Shown here piece after piece: positions 47,001-60,004 of a stretch of 64,000 nucleotides of DNA. The stretch comes from Acanthaster planci. Taxonomy: Eukaryota > Echinodermata > Asteroidea > Valvatida > Acanthasteridae. The position numbers and the translations under genes were made by a program. Each line of letters begins with the position of its first letter. Position 1 is the stretch's first letter. The notes under the pieces are model-generated. The model made no database searches and was not told where the DNA came from. It was given only the letters and a program-made list of their open reading frames with translations. The DNA lies in the NCBI RefSeq assembly GCF_001949145.1, contig NW_019091404.1:2605561-2669560 (forward strand), read 5' to 3'.

Positions 47001-50000
47001 AATGCTGAGGCAATCTGGACCACCTCAGCATGGCAAATAATGCAATTTTGCTATATAACTGAATCACTAGTGACAAAACGTCCATTACATTGCCCACTTA
47101 CACCAATAATTTACATTAATATCAGTTAATTAGGGACATAGATCTCCCAGACAAATACACCTGCTCCCAATGAATTGGAAGACAATAAAAAAATTGGCTA
47201 GTGATTGTTCATTCAGTTGCATATCATGCCCACTCAGTTCCTGACATCACTAAATATTTGCAACCCCATAAAGTGCTTCCCTACAACTGAAAATCAACCA
47301 CTTTCCCCAGAATAACACCTACATCAATCTCATTCTGTTCTTGCATTGGACGGGAGAAAAAAAAAGCCAACAATGGAAGGCAAGGTGTATTGGTTTAATG
47401 GCTAGTCAAAGAGTGATTAACTTATGCATAAAAATCAACTTGGAATCAACTTGGAACTGTGCACAGAAAAACAAACTAAGCAGTACATATTCATCTCCTG
47501 CAAGAGTTTTTTTTCCAAAATAGAAGGAACTATTTACTCCCGTCACACAACAAGATGAAAAACTTATCTCCAAAGAATTGTTTTCCTTCGGCGATGTGGG
47601 AGAAAAATTACGAGGTAAAATAAGAGAGCAGAGAGGAGTGACTTTACGATGACATGTTGCTTTTATTGAAAGCAGATTCAAGATGATATGTGTGGTGACT
47701 CACATTTCATAGACTCAGACCTTAAGACAACACAGACTCAAAATCCTTGACTCAAACATTATTTGATTTTAAGATGCAGTTATCTTTTAAACTGGTGAAA
47801 GCTCCAACAATAATTAAATTTAGTCCTATTTCTCTATACATCATACATAATGGATACTTATTTTGTAAGTGCATCATCTCCATGGTTACAGCAAATGGGC
47901 CTGCTAGTATATCATGGGATTTGAAGACCATGATGCATTGAAGAGACAACTAATTTAACCTTGGAGGAGTTGATAGACGAGATGTCAATTGGTAAGGCTT
48001 AAATTAGGGACTGAAGTTGGGTCTAACTATTTAGGTCCTAGGGTTGGATGTTTGAAGGTCAAAGACATTTATGACCACAAACAAACTGGTAAGTACTTAA
48101 TACACCACAGAAAATTATTCAAGCTGTCATAATCTGAAAAGTGGCGTGCAAAAATACCCTCAGAACTGCTGGAAATCACTCTCATTCCGGCAAAATGAAA
48201 TAAAGAGAAAGTACTCTACCAGGAAAAACACCGTCACTCAAGAAAAAAAAAACTTTGAAAAAATGTGGTAGCTTCAAGACAGAGTATCAGGAACACGATA
48301 CCCAGTCTTTAAGATTCCAGGATTCACTCACAGCTCATCAATAATTCCAGACTCTGGAAGATGGAAAAACAAGATGCCTGCAAAATAGCCACATCCCTGG
48401 TGAAACTTAAGGAGCCGATCATGGTTCAGGCAAGTCCCTAGAGGTTCTAATAAATGTTGATGCTGAACGCTGAAGAACTAGCACCCAAACTGTCAGAATA
48501 TCCAAGGGAAATATTTTTTTAAAAAACAAGGAAGGAAAGATAGCTTATGTTTCACAATTGACTTGATGATCAGACTCAATCCATTTTTCGATTGGGTGAA
48601 AAATAAGAAAAGGTTTGGGAATCTTCAGCCCTTTTGCTTTTCCTTTTGGATAGATAATTCTGTCTGTGTGTAGCTCAGAAGCCTCAGCTTTCAGACTTTT
48701 TTTTTGATTTGCCAGTCCATTTCCATTTGATGCAACTGCTTTCAATTATGTTAAGCCATCCCTGAAAATTGATTCAATCTGTCTGGCATTGTGAACAAAC
48801 ATTCATGATCCCATGATGAATCTACTTTCTATCCCATTACTGTTGCTTATAAATTTTGTCCACACGGCACAAGGAAGATCCTAGAGGTTGGTTTCTAGCA
48901 TGAGATTGAAAAGCAGTGAAATGAATCAATGCTGCACATAGAACATAACAAGATAAATCAAGATGAAAGCATCCTTTATATCTAAACTAGCTTTCTCAGG
49001 CAATATCAACACAAGGGATCTGATGACACTTTTGTATATATCTGGCTTTATTTCAAAATTATAATCTGGTATCCAGAGGCTAATTTCATAGAGCTGCTTA
49101 ACCACAAAATTTTCTTAAGCGCAAGAAAACCTCAGCTTGCTAGATAAATCAGGTAACCAACCAAAACTCCATGTGATGTACATGTATATTGTTTTGGGAC
49201 CGTATTTAGCTGTCTTTTGGTTAGCATGACAATCAGATAGAGTTTGAGCTGGTAACCTTTGTTTTTTGAGCAGGGTTTTTTCATGCTTGAGCAAATTTTG
49301 TTCATAACAAGCTCCATGAAACTGGCCCCAGGCCTAGATACATGTACATGTAGACCTTTTTATCATTACTAATAAATATTGACACTTTAATTAATACTTA
49401 TTTTGATTAGCTGTTCATATAGCTACACGCGTATATTAATTACTTTTAAAATGTAATTACCATGCTAATTGTGGGAATGGAGGGAAGCCTTTTTAATTAG
49501 CATTGAAGAGGACGGTTGCCTTGTGGGTGACACAACAACCCAAGCAGGGAAAGAAAGAATCTAACAATTAGACATGACTCCGACTAGAACTGAGAATTGA
49601 CGAAGGCTCAAGCTTGGCAGAATTCCAAGTCTTAAAGTCTGGTTAATCATATCCTAGGTGCAGGCGAAAATGAGTCCAAGTGGAGAGTATAGTGTCCAGT
49701 GTGAAATCGCCTACTATTGGCTTCTTATATTTTCTGCTTAACAGAGTATACTGAAATCACAGCACAAGCAACAAGACAGTGGATTGAAATGGCCACAGTG
49801 TTACATAAACGTGACGTGTGTATTATGTCAATACTGTGACATTTTGTAAACTCTTTGACCCGTGACTCTGCAAATAAAAAGTTGCTCACAGATTTAAGTG
49901 AAATTTCACGCCAAATATACAATAATCCATTACGTTATAAAAGAATTCTTTTCACCACCGATCTGAATCAAGTTGTATAGACAAATCCAAGAAGACGCCA

Positions 50001-53000
50001 TTCTTGCAGGGCCATCACACTCAAACACGGTTCTTAACTTGAGCATGCATGTGCATTTTACCAAGTGAAATTGGTCCGAGAGAAATGTAATGCAAAGGAA
50101 CCACCTGCATGCACAACGGATCGGATGGCTCCACAGTAATGGCTTCTAATTAAAGTCGTCGGAATCGTCTACACTACAAAGCTAGGAATTACACATGATT
50201 CACTGTACATGTTGCAGGATATTTGGGGAATTCTTTCCCACAACTCGTATTGCATCAGCTGGCCTAATGACCCCGTCCTGCCTGACAGTTCATGATTTCA
50301 TGGCAAAATATAGTGTTTCAAGCATGTTCCTGCCAATTTTGTAAAATTTCTTACACCTCTTTTTCCAGCTCATAATCCCCATGAGGGTCCTTTCAATAAT
50401 TGTTACGCTGGGCCTTATGATACGTAGAATGGTCTGGTTCAAAGATCAACACTTAGCAAGTCAAGAGGAGGGGCAGACAGCGCTTTGAAAATGGGAGGGA
50501 GGAGAGGTGGTTGCACTGCAAAGAATGCGTATGGATGGAGTGTCAATACGGCATGCATAAAGGGGTTCCCGGATACTTCTTGCTTATGTGACAGGGTTAT
50601 CCACCCTCGGTGCTGATTAAACCCCCATTTCAGTTGAATTTCCCTGGGAAGGAGGAGAGAGTCATGAGGATGCATGTTGATTCCTTGGTGGTCTGAATCT
50701 CCTCATTTTCAGCTTGTACACATCTACGTATGTAGGAGCAGGCATCTTCAAACCTACGTGTACATGTATGTTCCATGCAACTCTTTCAATAAGCGTAGGC
50801 AATGGAAAACATCTCAGATCAGGCAAAAGCACTCCAAAATGGCAAAATTATACAGCAAGGGTTGCTTTGTTAGCCCCCTCCATCCTGGCACTCTGGGGAG
50901 ATGGGTTTAATGGACGGAGCTAGCTGGACTGGGGAACACGGCATGTTCTGTATAAAGTTGCCTCGCGGCTGAAGTTCCTAGTGAGGAGCTGTTGCCATGG
51001 CTACTGTGGAGAATACCCCCACTGATGACATCATGATGGGGGCGTTGCAACTTGGGTCCAGCATTCGGGAACGAGTTCACTGTATTGGATATGGAGTGGC
51101 ATTTGAGTCTGACCCGGTGAAAATGATTTTGTAGTCAGCTAGATGATGGACGGTAAGGTACTTTGGAGACTGCAGAACAGTATCAGATGAATGTGTAGGT
51201 GGAGAAAGACACTGCTAGAACAAATGATATCCAGACAAGTAACATGGAAAAACATCCAAGTTCAACCAAAGACTGCTCCACATCTTGCCCGAGAGGATTT
51301 ACGGATTTTAAGCAAGCTACATGTATCTACCGACTTATCAACTCAGCAACAATGTCTCACTTACACTTACCAACATATTCATGACAGAGGAATATCTGGG
51401 GTGGGAGAAACCACAAAACCGATAACAACGACCCCCTCCTCCAAATTGTTGCAGGTTATTTAAATTTGTCTATTCCTAACTCTCGTAAGCATCTCCTGTA
51501 AAATTTAATATATTGAAGTAGCGTAACTAAGGACAGTTTTGGTGCTAAAGACAAAATTACATGACATGTCCCATCTTGAGGTAAGGCTCTGCTTGTCCCT
51601 GATCATACAAATATCCTATGAAAACCTTCCTTCCCCAATTATAATCTTTAAACAATAGGTGGCAGGACAATCTTTCGAAATTAACATGAAAAAATTGAAC
51701 ACTTTTTCCATTTATGGCTGAAAAAATGTCAAAAAAATGGGCTTCCGCGAGTCCCTTTTTTGTGGAGTTTAGAAACACTCATTATGTATTAATGATTATG
51801 CCGGTGACCCCAAAAATGTCATATGAGAGATACGGTTATAAACAGTGTGCATCTTTCAGGCTAGTCTTATAGTAGAGGCATGCTCAAAATGCAATGTTCT
51901 TGCATGATGCTAGTCCACTATGTTGATTGGTCCATCCATCAAGTTTAAATGCATGATTTGTTCTGTTTTTGTCATAAAATAAACATACCCAGGTCTAGCG
52001 TAGTTTGTAGTTTCAGACAGGAATCTCGTCCACTGAGACTTGGTCTCAATGTTTCCGTGCAATAACGTGTTGAATCGATCATTTCCTGGACAGTGCATTA
52101 ATGGTAGATTTTAAACATCTTTGGTTGTTGCAGACAAAAATAATATGCCAAGGATTTTTGAGGACTGCTTCAACAACATCCAGTGTCTGCAAAAGCACTC
52201 CGAAGTGAGAAATGTGATGCATAGGCCTTGCCGTCTGCTCGTGTTGTATCTGCCAGTGAGGGCGGTGCTGTGCTGCTGGACCACCGCCAGGTTTTGGACC
52301 GCCAAAGTATCCCCACAACACTGCCAGGCTGCTTGCCGTCATCCTCATTCATCGACGAGTAAATAATTACTTTCATAGGAATTGAATCCACTCACTTTCA
52401 CGAGAAGAATCCTGTGTGTGTTTATCTCGTTTTCTTCGACACATTGAAAAGTGTAGACTCGGCAATAAAGACACCCGCATGTGGGTTGTTGTCTTTTTCT
52501 AGAAGCCTCACATGTGCGCACGTATTACAAGATTCAGCCCCTGATTCAGCCCCTGATTCAAGTCTGGATACTGACCCTATGCTGACCGTGTTATTCTATG
52601 AATAGTCTGTTACCAAACTGCATGTGAACACAAGTGCTCTCTCACAAGCACGCCACAAAAAATATGCTCCTCTTCACCTTCAGTGTCTCGTACTTCATTT
52701 CAGAACAAATCTCCCAATTCTTTTGACCAGCTAAGAATAAGATTTTAGGTTTTTACACCTTAAAGACTAATGTATAATACTGTGCATTTTCTACACATCA
52801 TCAAAACTCCTTGTTTTGATGCATTTGGGCTGGAACAATGCCAGTTTATATGTACATGTATCTACATGCATGCTTTAAGCATGCCCGTTGTGCCTTTCTC
52901 CCCATGACGTCATCAACCCAACACAAACACACAATTTGACCCTGGGTGTTTCCGAAATTGGCCCAGTTGGTTGCGGATTGTTGATTGTTGATTTTCAGGA

Positions 53001-56000
53001 GATAAATCCATTGTATACTGGTTTCTGGGTGGCCAATCTACCTCCAAAACCCCATATGTCGAAATGTTTGAAGCCTTTTCCTTAGCACTTTAACAACATG
53101 TAGACATGAGATTTCAGGTACATGTATTGTTAGAAAATGACTACACAGGAATCTTCAAATCTTCATGAATATTCTGAACAACAAGCAGGTGACTTTCTTC
53201 TCTCTACAGGCGATCAAATAGTAAGGAAGAACTCAGCACACAGAGGGAACAGCGATGAGGATACAACAACATCTGACATTTTCACCAACTATTTCCAAGA
53301 CCACTGGAACTCCAAACAGCATTATGTTTAATGTGAGTCTGGCAAACATTAATGGACCAGGATATATGACCTCCCGAAATATCATCGCAAATTGACAGAG
53401 CAATCAGAACTGAAACCCATTATCAAAAGACAGGATGAAACCATCCGACGTAGCTTGAAGAGATTGAAAACATTGTCGTTCCTTCTCAGAAAAGCCACCT
53501 GAAATGTCTGAAATCCCTCCCCAACAAGAATTGAACTTTGTCCATTTCACATAACCATCGATCTCCTCAGAGTACCTGAATTTTGACATGATGTACAAGC
53601 TGAAAAAAGGACAAAGCTATATGAAAATATATATCATGTCTGTGCATCAGTAACCTTTTTTTTCCATGAGGAGGAAAATGAAATGATGCAGGCAAACAGC
53701 GGCATAGTTTAATAGCTGATAGAAGCATACAGTTTGCCTCGGATATTCCCCCTAATACTTCATCTGTCAAGAGAGCTCTCCAATGCCCATGATTTATGCA
53801 TTTTTGCAGGGAATTTTTTCAGAGAACTGCACAAGACAGAGAACACTTGGTCCGACTCCTTCAAACACGTCCCCAGTCCCGGCCAAGAATAAATAATTGA
53901 CCAATTGATGGCCATCTAATAGTTGCCTCGCATTTAAAAACACTTTTATCACTGTAGCATTTTGAGGACAAATGATGGAAATCTAAGAGTTCAGTACCAA
54001 AAGAAAAACCCGCACAGAGGCTTTTCTGTTTATTTTACTCTTTTTTTTTCCAGAGACAAAATCCATTTTCCCACTGTTTATTCAGGATGTGGCTGGGAAT
54101 GCAATTGATTATTAGGGCTCGTGAAAATTTCATTACTTGGGTTCACGTGGCGTTTGTGGACAGCTGTAGACGATTTCTACAGAAGCAATTTTCTTCTGAC
54201 TCTACGGAGGGAAAAAAATTGCAGTTGCTTTGAAGATCTTTCACAGGTATCTCAAACCACATCAGTAATTTTTTCGTATTTAGTAAAACAGTTCTTGCAA
54301 GTACAAGTGAAGATGTACATGTATATTAGGTTCTCATTGATTAGAATTAACTAGCTAATTTCTGTGTAAGTAATATGTATCTGCGTCTTCAGGTAAGTAA
54401 ATTTGAGGAACTTCAATGAGAAATAGACCATGATTTTGCTTTTAAATTTTTGCTTGGTAAAAATTTGTGTGCTAAACGTTACTAAGCCGCTAACCAATCA
54501 CAGATGGCACTTTGTCTGGTAACCACATTATTTGACAAGCAAAAGGGTATCTTGCCGAGTTCAAAGCAACATAATGACTAGTCTTGTTCCAAGACTTCAC
54601 ACAACTAAGTATCAGATCTCAATCAAGTCCAACATAGACGAGGAAAGCGCAGATAGAATTGTTTAAAGTTTAAGGATGTTAAACTTCAATATTTAAAATT
54701 GAAAAGCAATCTTGAATGGGTACTGACAGGGTCAGGAAATGGTCTGGGTAGGATTTCACCAGGTAAATGTATATTTCATGTTGAATGTTTATTCAGAAAT
54801 ATGCCCATCACTATTCTTTGACCTAATAATTATACTGCACAGCGTCATTATTTGACTGATTACACCTCTCAGAATTATACACTGAATCAAAGCTGTTTTG
54901 AGTTCGAGGGGAAGGAATAAATGAAGCGTTAGGGTTGCCACAGGAACAAGAAAAAAAATGACCAAAAATAAGGTCTTGAAAAATCTGAAAATAGTCCTGA
55001 CTATAACACTGGCCATGGCGGTGAGCAGGTGGACTAGGACAAGGTCACACCAGGATCCTCCAGAGGAGGTGTCGTTAAGAGGGGGCCGGGGTTCTCATTA
55101 TCAAATAAAATCTGATTTAATCAAATCTTACCATTTGTGAGACACAGAAGCAGTGCTTGAAATTGTGGAATGGTACGTGGTTATAGTGTCTGAAGACCTC
55201 AAAGAGGAAGTTTTGTAATACTGGCATCTGAACAAAAGGGAAAAATGAGGGAGAAATGTGTTACTGGAGAAATATGGGAAAGGCTTTTCATTCAGTACAT
55301 TTATGTACTCCAATTTTTGCTAAGAATGATGGTGGTTGATTGGAAGGGGGAATTACATAATTGAATAGGAGTTTCTGACTTGATCATGTAGGTTCTGCTA
55401 GCATAAAAATGAACGCAAAACTTGGCAATGCATGTCAGCTTTCAAAAAGGTTGATGTTTCTCTTTTTTTTTAATCAAAATGGCAACTTCTCATAAAATAA
55501 CACTTTCCACTTAGATGAAATACTTCTCCAGGAGCCTGAGGTTGCTGGAAACAGGCATTCTTGAAAGCACAGAGATAACGAAGTTTCAAATTGAAGACAC
55601 TTCAACCGAAAGAATTCCCAGACGACAAGCAATCTTATTAAATGCGATTCTGATCTTTCACTGCGGGCAAAACTCCTTTTGCCTAAGTGACTCGCAAAAA
55701 GGAGGTTGTGCCAAAATTTGGGTTTGAAAAAAAAAAACCAGGCTGGGTTCAGCATCCAGCAGATATATATGTCAAGTGCTGATTTAGTTCCTAGGCCTCA
55801 GGCATTCCTAGAGCAAACCCCGGTAATTCACGTAGACACCCATTCCAGAGGTAGAAAGAAGCCAAAATTTTCTCTCCTTCTTTGTCTTTGTTTCATGACT
55901 CTGGGGCTGGACTTTCCAGGGACGAGAGCCTGAGTCACGGTCACAGGAGCAGTGCAGTCCACAGGAAATCATTGGAGTTGTTTTCACTCGCTGCTCCTGA

Positions 56001-58944
56001 GGCAGACATGCACAAACATCTGCTACTGAACGTCAATCCCTTCCCACTCTTTTTTTTTTTGAAATACAGTGAACTTATTCAGATGGAACTGTCAAATTAA
56101 CTCTCTATCATGCATTTATTTTTTTCTCCCTGGGGTTCGCCAGCTTTCCACGCCCACCTCATGAGGTTCTGAGTAATGCCCCTTAGCTGTCTGCATGATC
56201 AGTTCTCCCTCTGAAGTCTGTGATAATGAAACTGTGCAGACTTCAAGACACAAGATCATCCACTTTAATTCTGAAATATCTATCCACTCGGCAAAGCTGG
56301 GCTTGTGGTTTTTTTTTCTTCGACCTAAATAGTCGTTATAGTCAAAGCTCATATTGAAATGTTGTCTGAAGATTCTTAGACTCATTCCATGTGCAGGACC
56401 ACGTTTCCTTCAGCTGATATAAGGCCCTATGATGACATAACCACATTGCCAAGGCAAAAGAAGCAAAGAATGTGTCAGTGGCAGTGGAGCAGGGGTAAAA
56501 GTGGGGCACTTTCTCAACTTGGGAATGCCCCCTCCTCCACTTGTAATAGGTCCAAAATACTTCAACCTAGACCCTATGTCTGAGTAAACATAAAAACTTT
56601 AGTTCTCTCATCTGCTGTCCTCCAACGGGCTGACCCCATTTCAAAACCATTCCACCATTGTCCTATTCTGATTGGCCGATGGAGCTGCTGCTCGTGTTGT
56701 GGAACCTGGAAGCATTATAGACAGTATGATCAGGGGATTACCGCAGGATACTATGCATGAGCAAAAAAAGGAAAGCCCTAGGGAGCCCCATACGCATGAG
56801 TAAAAAAAAGGAGTGCCCTAGGGAGCCCCATTTGGACAGGACAAACAACGATGGTTTGCACATACATACCTCAATATTGAATTTAGTAGTGAAGTCTAAA
56901 TCTATGTACATTTGCTGCAGGAGTACCATCATCTCAGCATCCTCCCACTGCCAATTGTCAAAAGTAGGCTTCCGTAGATACTCCCTGACATCGTCTGTCA
57001 ACTGCACATTCCTATGGGGGTTAAAACACCAATAATATCAGATCTTTGCAATTTCATATCTGTTCACAAGGTGTGTTTGTTTCCTCTTTTCAATAAATTC
57101 AGTTCTCCAATGACAACAAAAGTACACTGCAAACCACCCTGGCAGTGAACAAAATGGGGTAGAATGGAGTGGACCAAGTTTTCACTCTGTCCAACAATTG
57201 ACACAATGTAAAGTGCACCAAAGTGCAGATTAGTCCGATTCAGTTTGAAAATATAGCAGTTTCTACTCAATATGTTGTCCCATTGTTGACTAAGGGCCTT
57301 ATGTAAATTTCTTTACTGGTGGTGTAAATACTGGGTGACAGGTCATGTGAGGTCATGTGTACTGCCATCATAGGGCAATGTGGGAACTGATTATCTCCCA
57401 ATCTAGCTTCAAGGGTTTATCCATATTCCAGTCAAGGTCACTTGTAACCATGGCTACTAGCTGCATGCCAGTTTTGCTTCCAGTCATTTCCAACTTTGCA
57501 GCAGGAAGTCAACAGCAGTGGAGTGACATGACACAGTCACCGCAGCATCACAGGTTTCCATTTTTTTCCAGGTGATTTCTTACTTGATTTTGTTGAATTT
57601 CTCCCACACTCTCCTCTGTTCTTCCTCTGTTTTCCTTAGTCTCTGCTTGTAGAATGGAAGCCTGCTTTGGGACTCAGCCACTACTTCTTTGAAAAGCCCC
57701 ATCCAGCTTAAATGTTCTACACTCTGGTCCAAACAAAAATGGACACAAAATAAAAATAATTGCTAACACTCCAACAGAGACTGACTAGAGGGAAGAAATT
57801 GATGAGGTCAATGTTGGGGTTTTATCAAGCAAATTGCTGATTTTTGCCCACTTTCTTTTTTTCGCACTCTTTACCCTTCCCCGTTTTTTTCAAATTTTTT
57901 TTTTCTGGAGACCCATTCTTAAAGAAGTTGGATTTATAGAGGGTGTATTCCATACTCTATGTCATTGAACTGTGTCACTGAACATCCAAAAAACAGATCT
58001 TGTGACTTGCTTTGTGTACCCAACCATTTTCGTTTCTTTTTTTTCCTTTGGTTATGATATCTATGAAAGATTCCATTTAAAAACCATCCTTAAGAATGGA
58101 AATTAGTCACCTTTTGGGACTGACAGGATTTATGTTACTTTTCTGTCCATCTGTTCTAGAAGCAAGTTTGATAGTTTTGCCATTTTCAACATTTTGTTAC
58201 ATGACATTCATCAGTGCCACCTTCATTATCAATTTTTTAAGACAACAATTCCACATGACACATCCAAATGCAGACAATATCTCTGTCGTAAGTCAGCTCA
58301 TCAATGTAATAACTTGTTGCTTCCCAGGAGAGTGCATATATAAGGAGAATGCCCATTTTCTACTGACTTTACAATCCATTAGACCAGCACACAGACATTC
58401 AATTTCATGAATAATGCACGGTCCCCATACACGGCACCATCAGGCAAATTTACCCTTTTCAAATATGCACATTAATCTCTTAGTGGAATAAGCCATAACA
58501 ATTCACGACAAAACAACAATGAACAGTCATGCACTTTCAAATACCTGGTGGTTTTTATTGTCTATTTATACATCTACTGAGTTTGCATGATCCAAAGAGA
58601 AAAAAGAGACTACAGTAAAACACCGTTGTCTCTGACAAAATTAAGTGCAGCAAGTTACCAAAAATATATTAACCACAGCTGGCCTAGAGTTTGTAAATTA
58701 CTGTCAAAAACCACTTTGCACTAGAAACATCAAAAAAGAGAACATTTCTGCAGGGATTTAGGAAGGATATGTTAAATACAAGGGGCAAAGAAGGAAAACC
58801 AAAACAATGATTAAAAGCCTACAGAAACTCTGATAACTTACTTCTAACTTTTCCTTAAAGTGTTCTACTTTGTGCTTGAGTTCGTAGACAACAGTTGGTG
58901 TCTCTCCGCTGTCCACGACAATTTTCTTCTCTAAAGTTTCTAAC
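37805..58944 (-). CDS. PDE9A: PDE9A-like high-affinity cGMP phosphodiesterase (10 exons, N-terminus not found)
   Basis: Exons in reading order: 58944-58842, 57723-57584, 57011-56870, 55227-55132, 44835-44713, 42316-42224, 41666-41496, 40268-40164, 39435-39289, 38095-37805. All phases agree and give about 470 residues to TGA. The enzyme would hydrolyse cGMP to GMP in a soluble, metal-dependent catalytic domain. Visible landmarks are [10 protein letters not shown] (helix 1), [10 protein letters not shown] (general-acid and metal His), [12 protein letters not shown] (HD metal site), [14 protein letters not shown] (signature), [11 protein letters not shown] (metal Asp) and SSQTGFI (purine-binding Gln). 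As I recall PDE9A, these residues and spacings match it better than other PDE families. The first seen exon ([10 protein letters not shown]...) corresponds to the helical region before the catalytic domain; it starts with a split codon, so more exons lie upstream, none found before the window end. One intron is 10.3 kb (44836-55131). Confidence 0.9.
38300..38445. repeat. Dispersed repeat, copy 2 (relative of 13770-13889)
   Basis: It shares GGTGTACAAAAAAGCTGAAA, CATCT.AACAAAAA and TTCAGCTAAAAAGCTGAATT with the copy in LEKR1 intron 5. It begins CGGGTGTAATTGGCCA and ends TTTTCACACCTG, so the termini are inverted repeats of about 9-11 bases. It lies in the last intron of the PDE9A-like gene. Confidence 0.6.
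39289..39435 (-). CDS. PDE9A: PDE9A-like exon with the purine-binding glutamine
   Basis: The 49 codons include [20 protein letters not shown] followed by [10 protein letters not shown]. The Gln is the invariant residue that binds the purine ring in all class I phosphodiesterases. The exon is phase 0 at both ends, with acceptor CATACCACCACAG and donor GAG/GTAGGT. Confidence 0.93.
39511..39755 (+). mobile_element. tRNA-derived SINE (in PDE9A-like intron)
   Basis: A tRNA-like A box (TTGGTGTAGTGGTTCTTTCC) and B box (GCGTTCGATTCCCAGC) lie about 30 bases apart. An unrelated body follows (GGGTTTTCAGTCC, TTCTGGGGTTTTCCTCCCAC, GGCTTCCCGAGAGCCCTTGT). Head plus body is the standard SINE plan. The element is antisense to the gene it sits in. 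Confidence 0.65.
40164..40268 (-). CDS. PDE9A: PDE9A-like exon with the second metal aspartate
   Basis: Thirty-five codons encode [20 protein letters not shown] and then [15 protein letters not shown]. The Asp of [10 protein letters not shown] is the fourth ligand of the catalytic metal ions. Phase 0 at both ends; acceptor CTTCTTGTAG, donor CAG/GTACAA. Confidence 0.93.
41496..41666 (-). CDS. PDE9A: PDE9A-like catalytic exon (ILATDMAKH)
   Basis: Fifty-seven codons contain [20 protein letters not shown] and [11 protein letters not shown], the mid-domain helices typical of PDE9A. Acceptor CTCTCTCTCGCAG, donor CTG/GTAAGC, phase 0 throughout. Confidence 0.93.
42224..42316 (-). CDS. PDE9A: PDE9A-like exon with the PDE signature helix
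   Basis: Thirty-one codons encode [20 protein letters not shown] and [10 protein letters not shown]. The pattern N-D-x-S-P-L-E-N-H-H is characteristic of class I phosphodiesterases. Acceptor TCGTTCCAG, donor AAG/GTGAGT. Confidence 0.93.
42681..43021 (+). pseudogene. THAP-domain exon, frameshifted, antisense in PDE9A-like intron
   Basis: The main frame reads [35 protein letters not shown] and [11 protein letters not shown], with the C..HF zinc ligands and the proline expected of the THAP DNA-binding domain. The first zinc Cys is absent from this frame. It is found just upstream in another frame, in ATG-CCA-ACT-TGT (MPTC, 42681-42692), the usual THAP start. One frameshift between 42692 and 42701 therefore separates the start from the body. 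The THAP tryptophan is replaced by leucine. The open frame ends at a consensus donor (GACTCA followed by GTAAGT). It is probably a decayed THAP gene or P-element-type transposase fragment; a sequencing error is possible. Confidence 0.55.
44713..44835 (-). CDS. PDE9A: PDE9A-like exon with the HD metal-binding motif
   Basis: Forty-one codons encode [20 protein letters not shown] and then [21 protein letters not shown] in part. The His-Asp pair binds both metal ions and defines the HD superfamily. Acceptor TCTCTGTTTGTAG, donor CAG/GTAAAA. Confidence 0.94.
55132..55227 (-). CDS. PDE9A: PDE9A-like exon with the catalytic histidine
   Basis: Thirty-two codons encode [20 protein letters not shown] and [12 protein letters not shown]. 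The first His of FHNFKH is the general acid and the second a metal ligand. Acceptor TCCCTTTTGTTCAG, donor ATG/GTAAGA. It is followed by a 10.3 kb intron. Confidence 0.93.
56870..57011 (-). CDS. PDE9A: PDE9A-like exon opening the catalytic domain
   Basis: It encodes [20 protein letters not shown] and [19 protein letters not shown], the first helices of the catalytic domain. One leading base completes a lysine codon with the previous exon. Acceptor CCCCCATAG is weak in pyrimidines; donor GAG/GTATGT. Confidence 0.92.
57584..57723 (-). CDS. PDE9A: PDE9A-like linker exon, helical and basic
   Basis: The 46 codons include [20 protein letters not shown] and [11 protein letters not shown], predicted helical and Lys/Arg/Glu-rich. 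It lies between the N-terminal helix and the catalytic domain and is poorly conserved in the family. Supported mainly by splice sites (TTTGGACCAG; AA/GTAAGA) and exact phase. Confidence 0.82.
58842..58944 (-). CDS. PDE9A: PDE9A-like first exon seen, N-terminal helix
   Basis: The peptide [20 protein letters not shown] and [14 protein letters not shown] aligns with the dimer-forming helical region I recall before the PDE9A catalytic domain. The exon starts with one base of a split codon after acceptor TTATGCCTCACAG, so at least one coding exon lies upstream. Confidence 0.82.
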
Positions 58945-60004
58945 CTGTGAGGCATAAAAAGTAAAGAATGGATGGAATTTTCATGTGCAAAGAACGGGTC
59001 AGGGGTCAGAGAAAAGACAAGGTTGGGGGTCAGATGACAGGAGTGAAGGAAAAGGTAGGAGATAGACATTCACCAGGACATACATGTAGGTAGACTGGGC
59101 AAAGACAATGCAGATGGAACAAATTGTACACATCAACAAACCCAATACTCTTTCATTAGACCTGAACATTAAATGTTTTCTTTGACATGTTCAGTTGTTT
59201 TGGGTTTTATCACAATGAATTAAGAAAGAATTCAATTAAAATGGTGACAGGAAGCCAATAACGAAGGAACACTATTCATGGACACCCATAACCTTGTTAC
59301 AGACTAGGATCCTCAAAGGATGATATTAATGATTCTTAAAAAAAAATTCCTCATGTAAAAACCATCCACACATATGTAGCCATGACCTAATAAGAAAGAA
59401 TTCTTGCAAACATCCGGAGGCTCCCAAGGGCAAAATGGAAATATTTCTCAAAGACTAAAAATTCCTGATTCCTTAATGGCATGCAATATGGAGGCATCTT
59501 AGTAGGTCAATAGGCAAAAAAAAAGGAGAGCCAAGATAAGAAGGGAGTCAGAAGTGTAAACGAAGCAAGGAAGGTCCGATCACGAACACGGCATACTGAG
59601 AACCAATACAACTAGGATATTGATGAACGTAGTTTGCTAGGGATACCGTGTTTAACTCACTGCGGTGAAGGGGCTGCAGGCCCAATTAATTAAATTGTCC
59701 AGCAAGAGGCAGAATGCTGCATGTTTCCTTTTTCAATTTTTTTTTCCGGGAACAATCTTCAGGGGCTGGCATGTGGTTGAGTAGTGCGTGCCAACGTGAA
59801 ACTGAATATTGTGCGCTACATGCACCTGCCTGTGTTTCAGCAATTCGCTTTGATTTTTTTTTCTTACTGTGCACGTAGACCTTTTTATTCATGTTCGGAA
59901 TGCAGAGTGACTTTATTTAACTCACGTTCATGCAGGTTGACTGATTTTTAACAGCTGTTCAAAGAAAATAACACAGGGCACAAAATCTACCAGGTTTTAT
60001 CAAA
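58945..60004. other. Upstream intron of PDE9A-like gene, no exon seen
   Basis: About 1 kb of AT-rich sequence without a recognisable exon. The missing N-terminal exons of the PDE9A-like gene must be further right, or beyond the window. Confidence 0.45.
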